Source of the DNA: Candidatus Sulfopaludibacter sp. SbA3
GTDB taxonomy: Bacteria; Acidobacteriota; Terriglobia; 20CM-2-55-15
Direction of reading: 5' to 3'
Length of the DNA stretch: 5,469 bases
Assembly: GCA_945861845.1 (NCBI GenBank)
Contig: CAMAWS010000256.1
Span: 1-5,469 of the forward strand
Below the pieces are notes generated by a model. The model was given only the letters and a program-made list of their open reading frames with translations. It had not been told where the DNA came from and did no database searches. Within the stretch, counting starts at the first letter, position 1; each line of letters starts with the position of its first letter. Positions 5,421-5,469 of the stretch are shown piece by piece. The position numbers and the translations under genes were made by a program.

Positions 5421-5469
5421 CGAGCATCATGCCACGGTGACTGCGGCTCTACGGCAGGGGCACGCGCTG

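Noticed and set aside
1..5469. CRISPR arrays, transposases and IS terminal repeats.
   Set aside because: No regularly spaced repeats and no transposase- or integrase-like reading frame is present; periodicity in 1300-2270 is explained by TPR units.

Overview
The window (5,469 bp, roughly mid-50s % GC by eye) looks like the chromosome of a Gram-negative soil-type bacterium. An acidobacterium or a relative fits best, because of the exported 42-residue kinesin-light-chain-type TPR protein, the start-codon habits (frequent TTG and GTG) and the gene mix. That placement is inference only; there is no rRNA or other strong phylogenetic marker here.

Left part (1-2902, + strand): a tightly spaced run of three genes. 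They are the 3' part of an MBL-fold metallo-hydrolase (5' end cut off by the window edge), an exported protein joining a degenerate parvulin (PpiC-type) domain to eight TPR units, and a RimJ/RimL-type GNAT N-acetyltransferase. The gaps are 31 nt (or 4 nt with an alternative start) and 2 nt, so one transcript is likely. The acetyltransferase overlaps tail to tail by 19 bp with a minus-strand gene (2884-3417) for a YdjM/DUF457-like membrane protein with conserved His/Asp motifs.

Middle (3418-3928): a good sigma70-type promoter drives tRNA-Glu(CTC). After the tRNA come 376 bp without an intact gene. This stretch holds a decayed minus-strand reading frame, a 9-bp inverted repeat, and 14-bp direct repeats with a small palindrome directly in front of the next gene.

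Right part (3929-5469): two complete type II toxin-antitoxin modules on opposite strands, pointing at each other. higBA (+) has the HigB mRNA interferase first and the COG5499-type HigA antitoxin second. hicBA (-) has the HicB antitoxin first and the HicA toxin second, joined by a 4-nt stop/start overlap, behind a strong Shine-Dalgarno sequence, an extended -10 promoter and a perfect 8-bp inverted repeat that is a candidate operator. Two TA modules plus gene debris directly 3' of a tRNA gene suggest an accessory island at a tRNA-Glu integration hot spot. No integrase, transposase or duplicated tRNA end is visible, so the boundaries are unknown.

I do not see a clearly new system. The items most worth a second look are the parvulin-TPR fusion that lacks the catalytic histidines, the antitoxin-first hicBA with its palindromic promoter, and the debris next to the tRNA.
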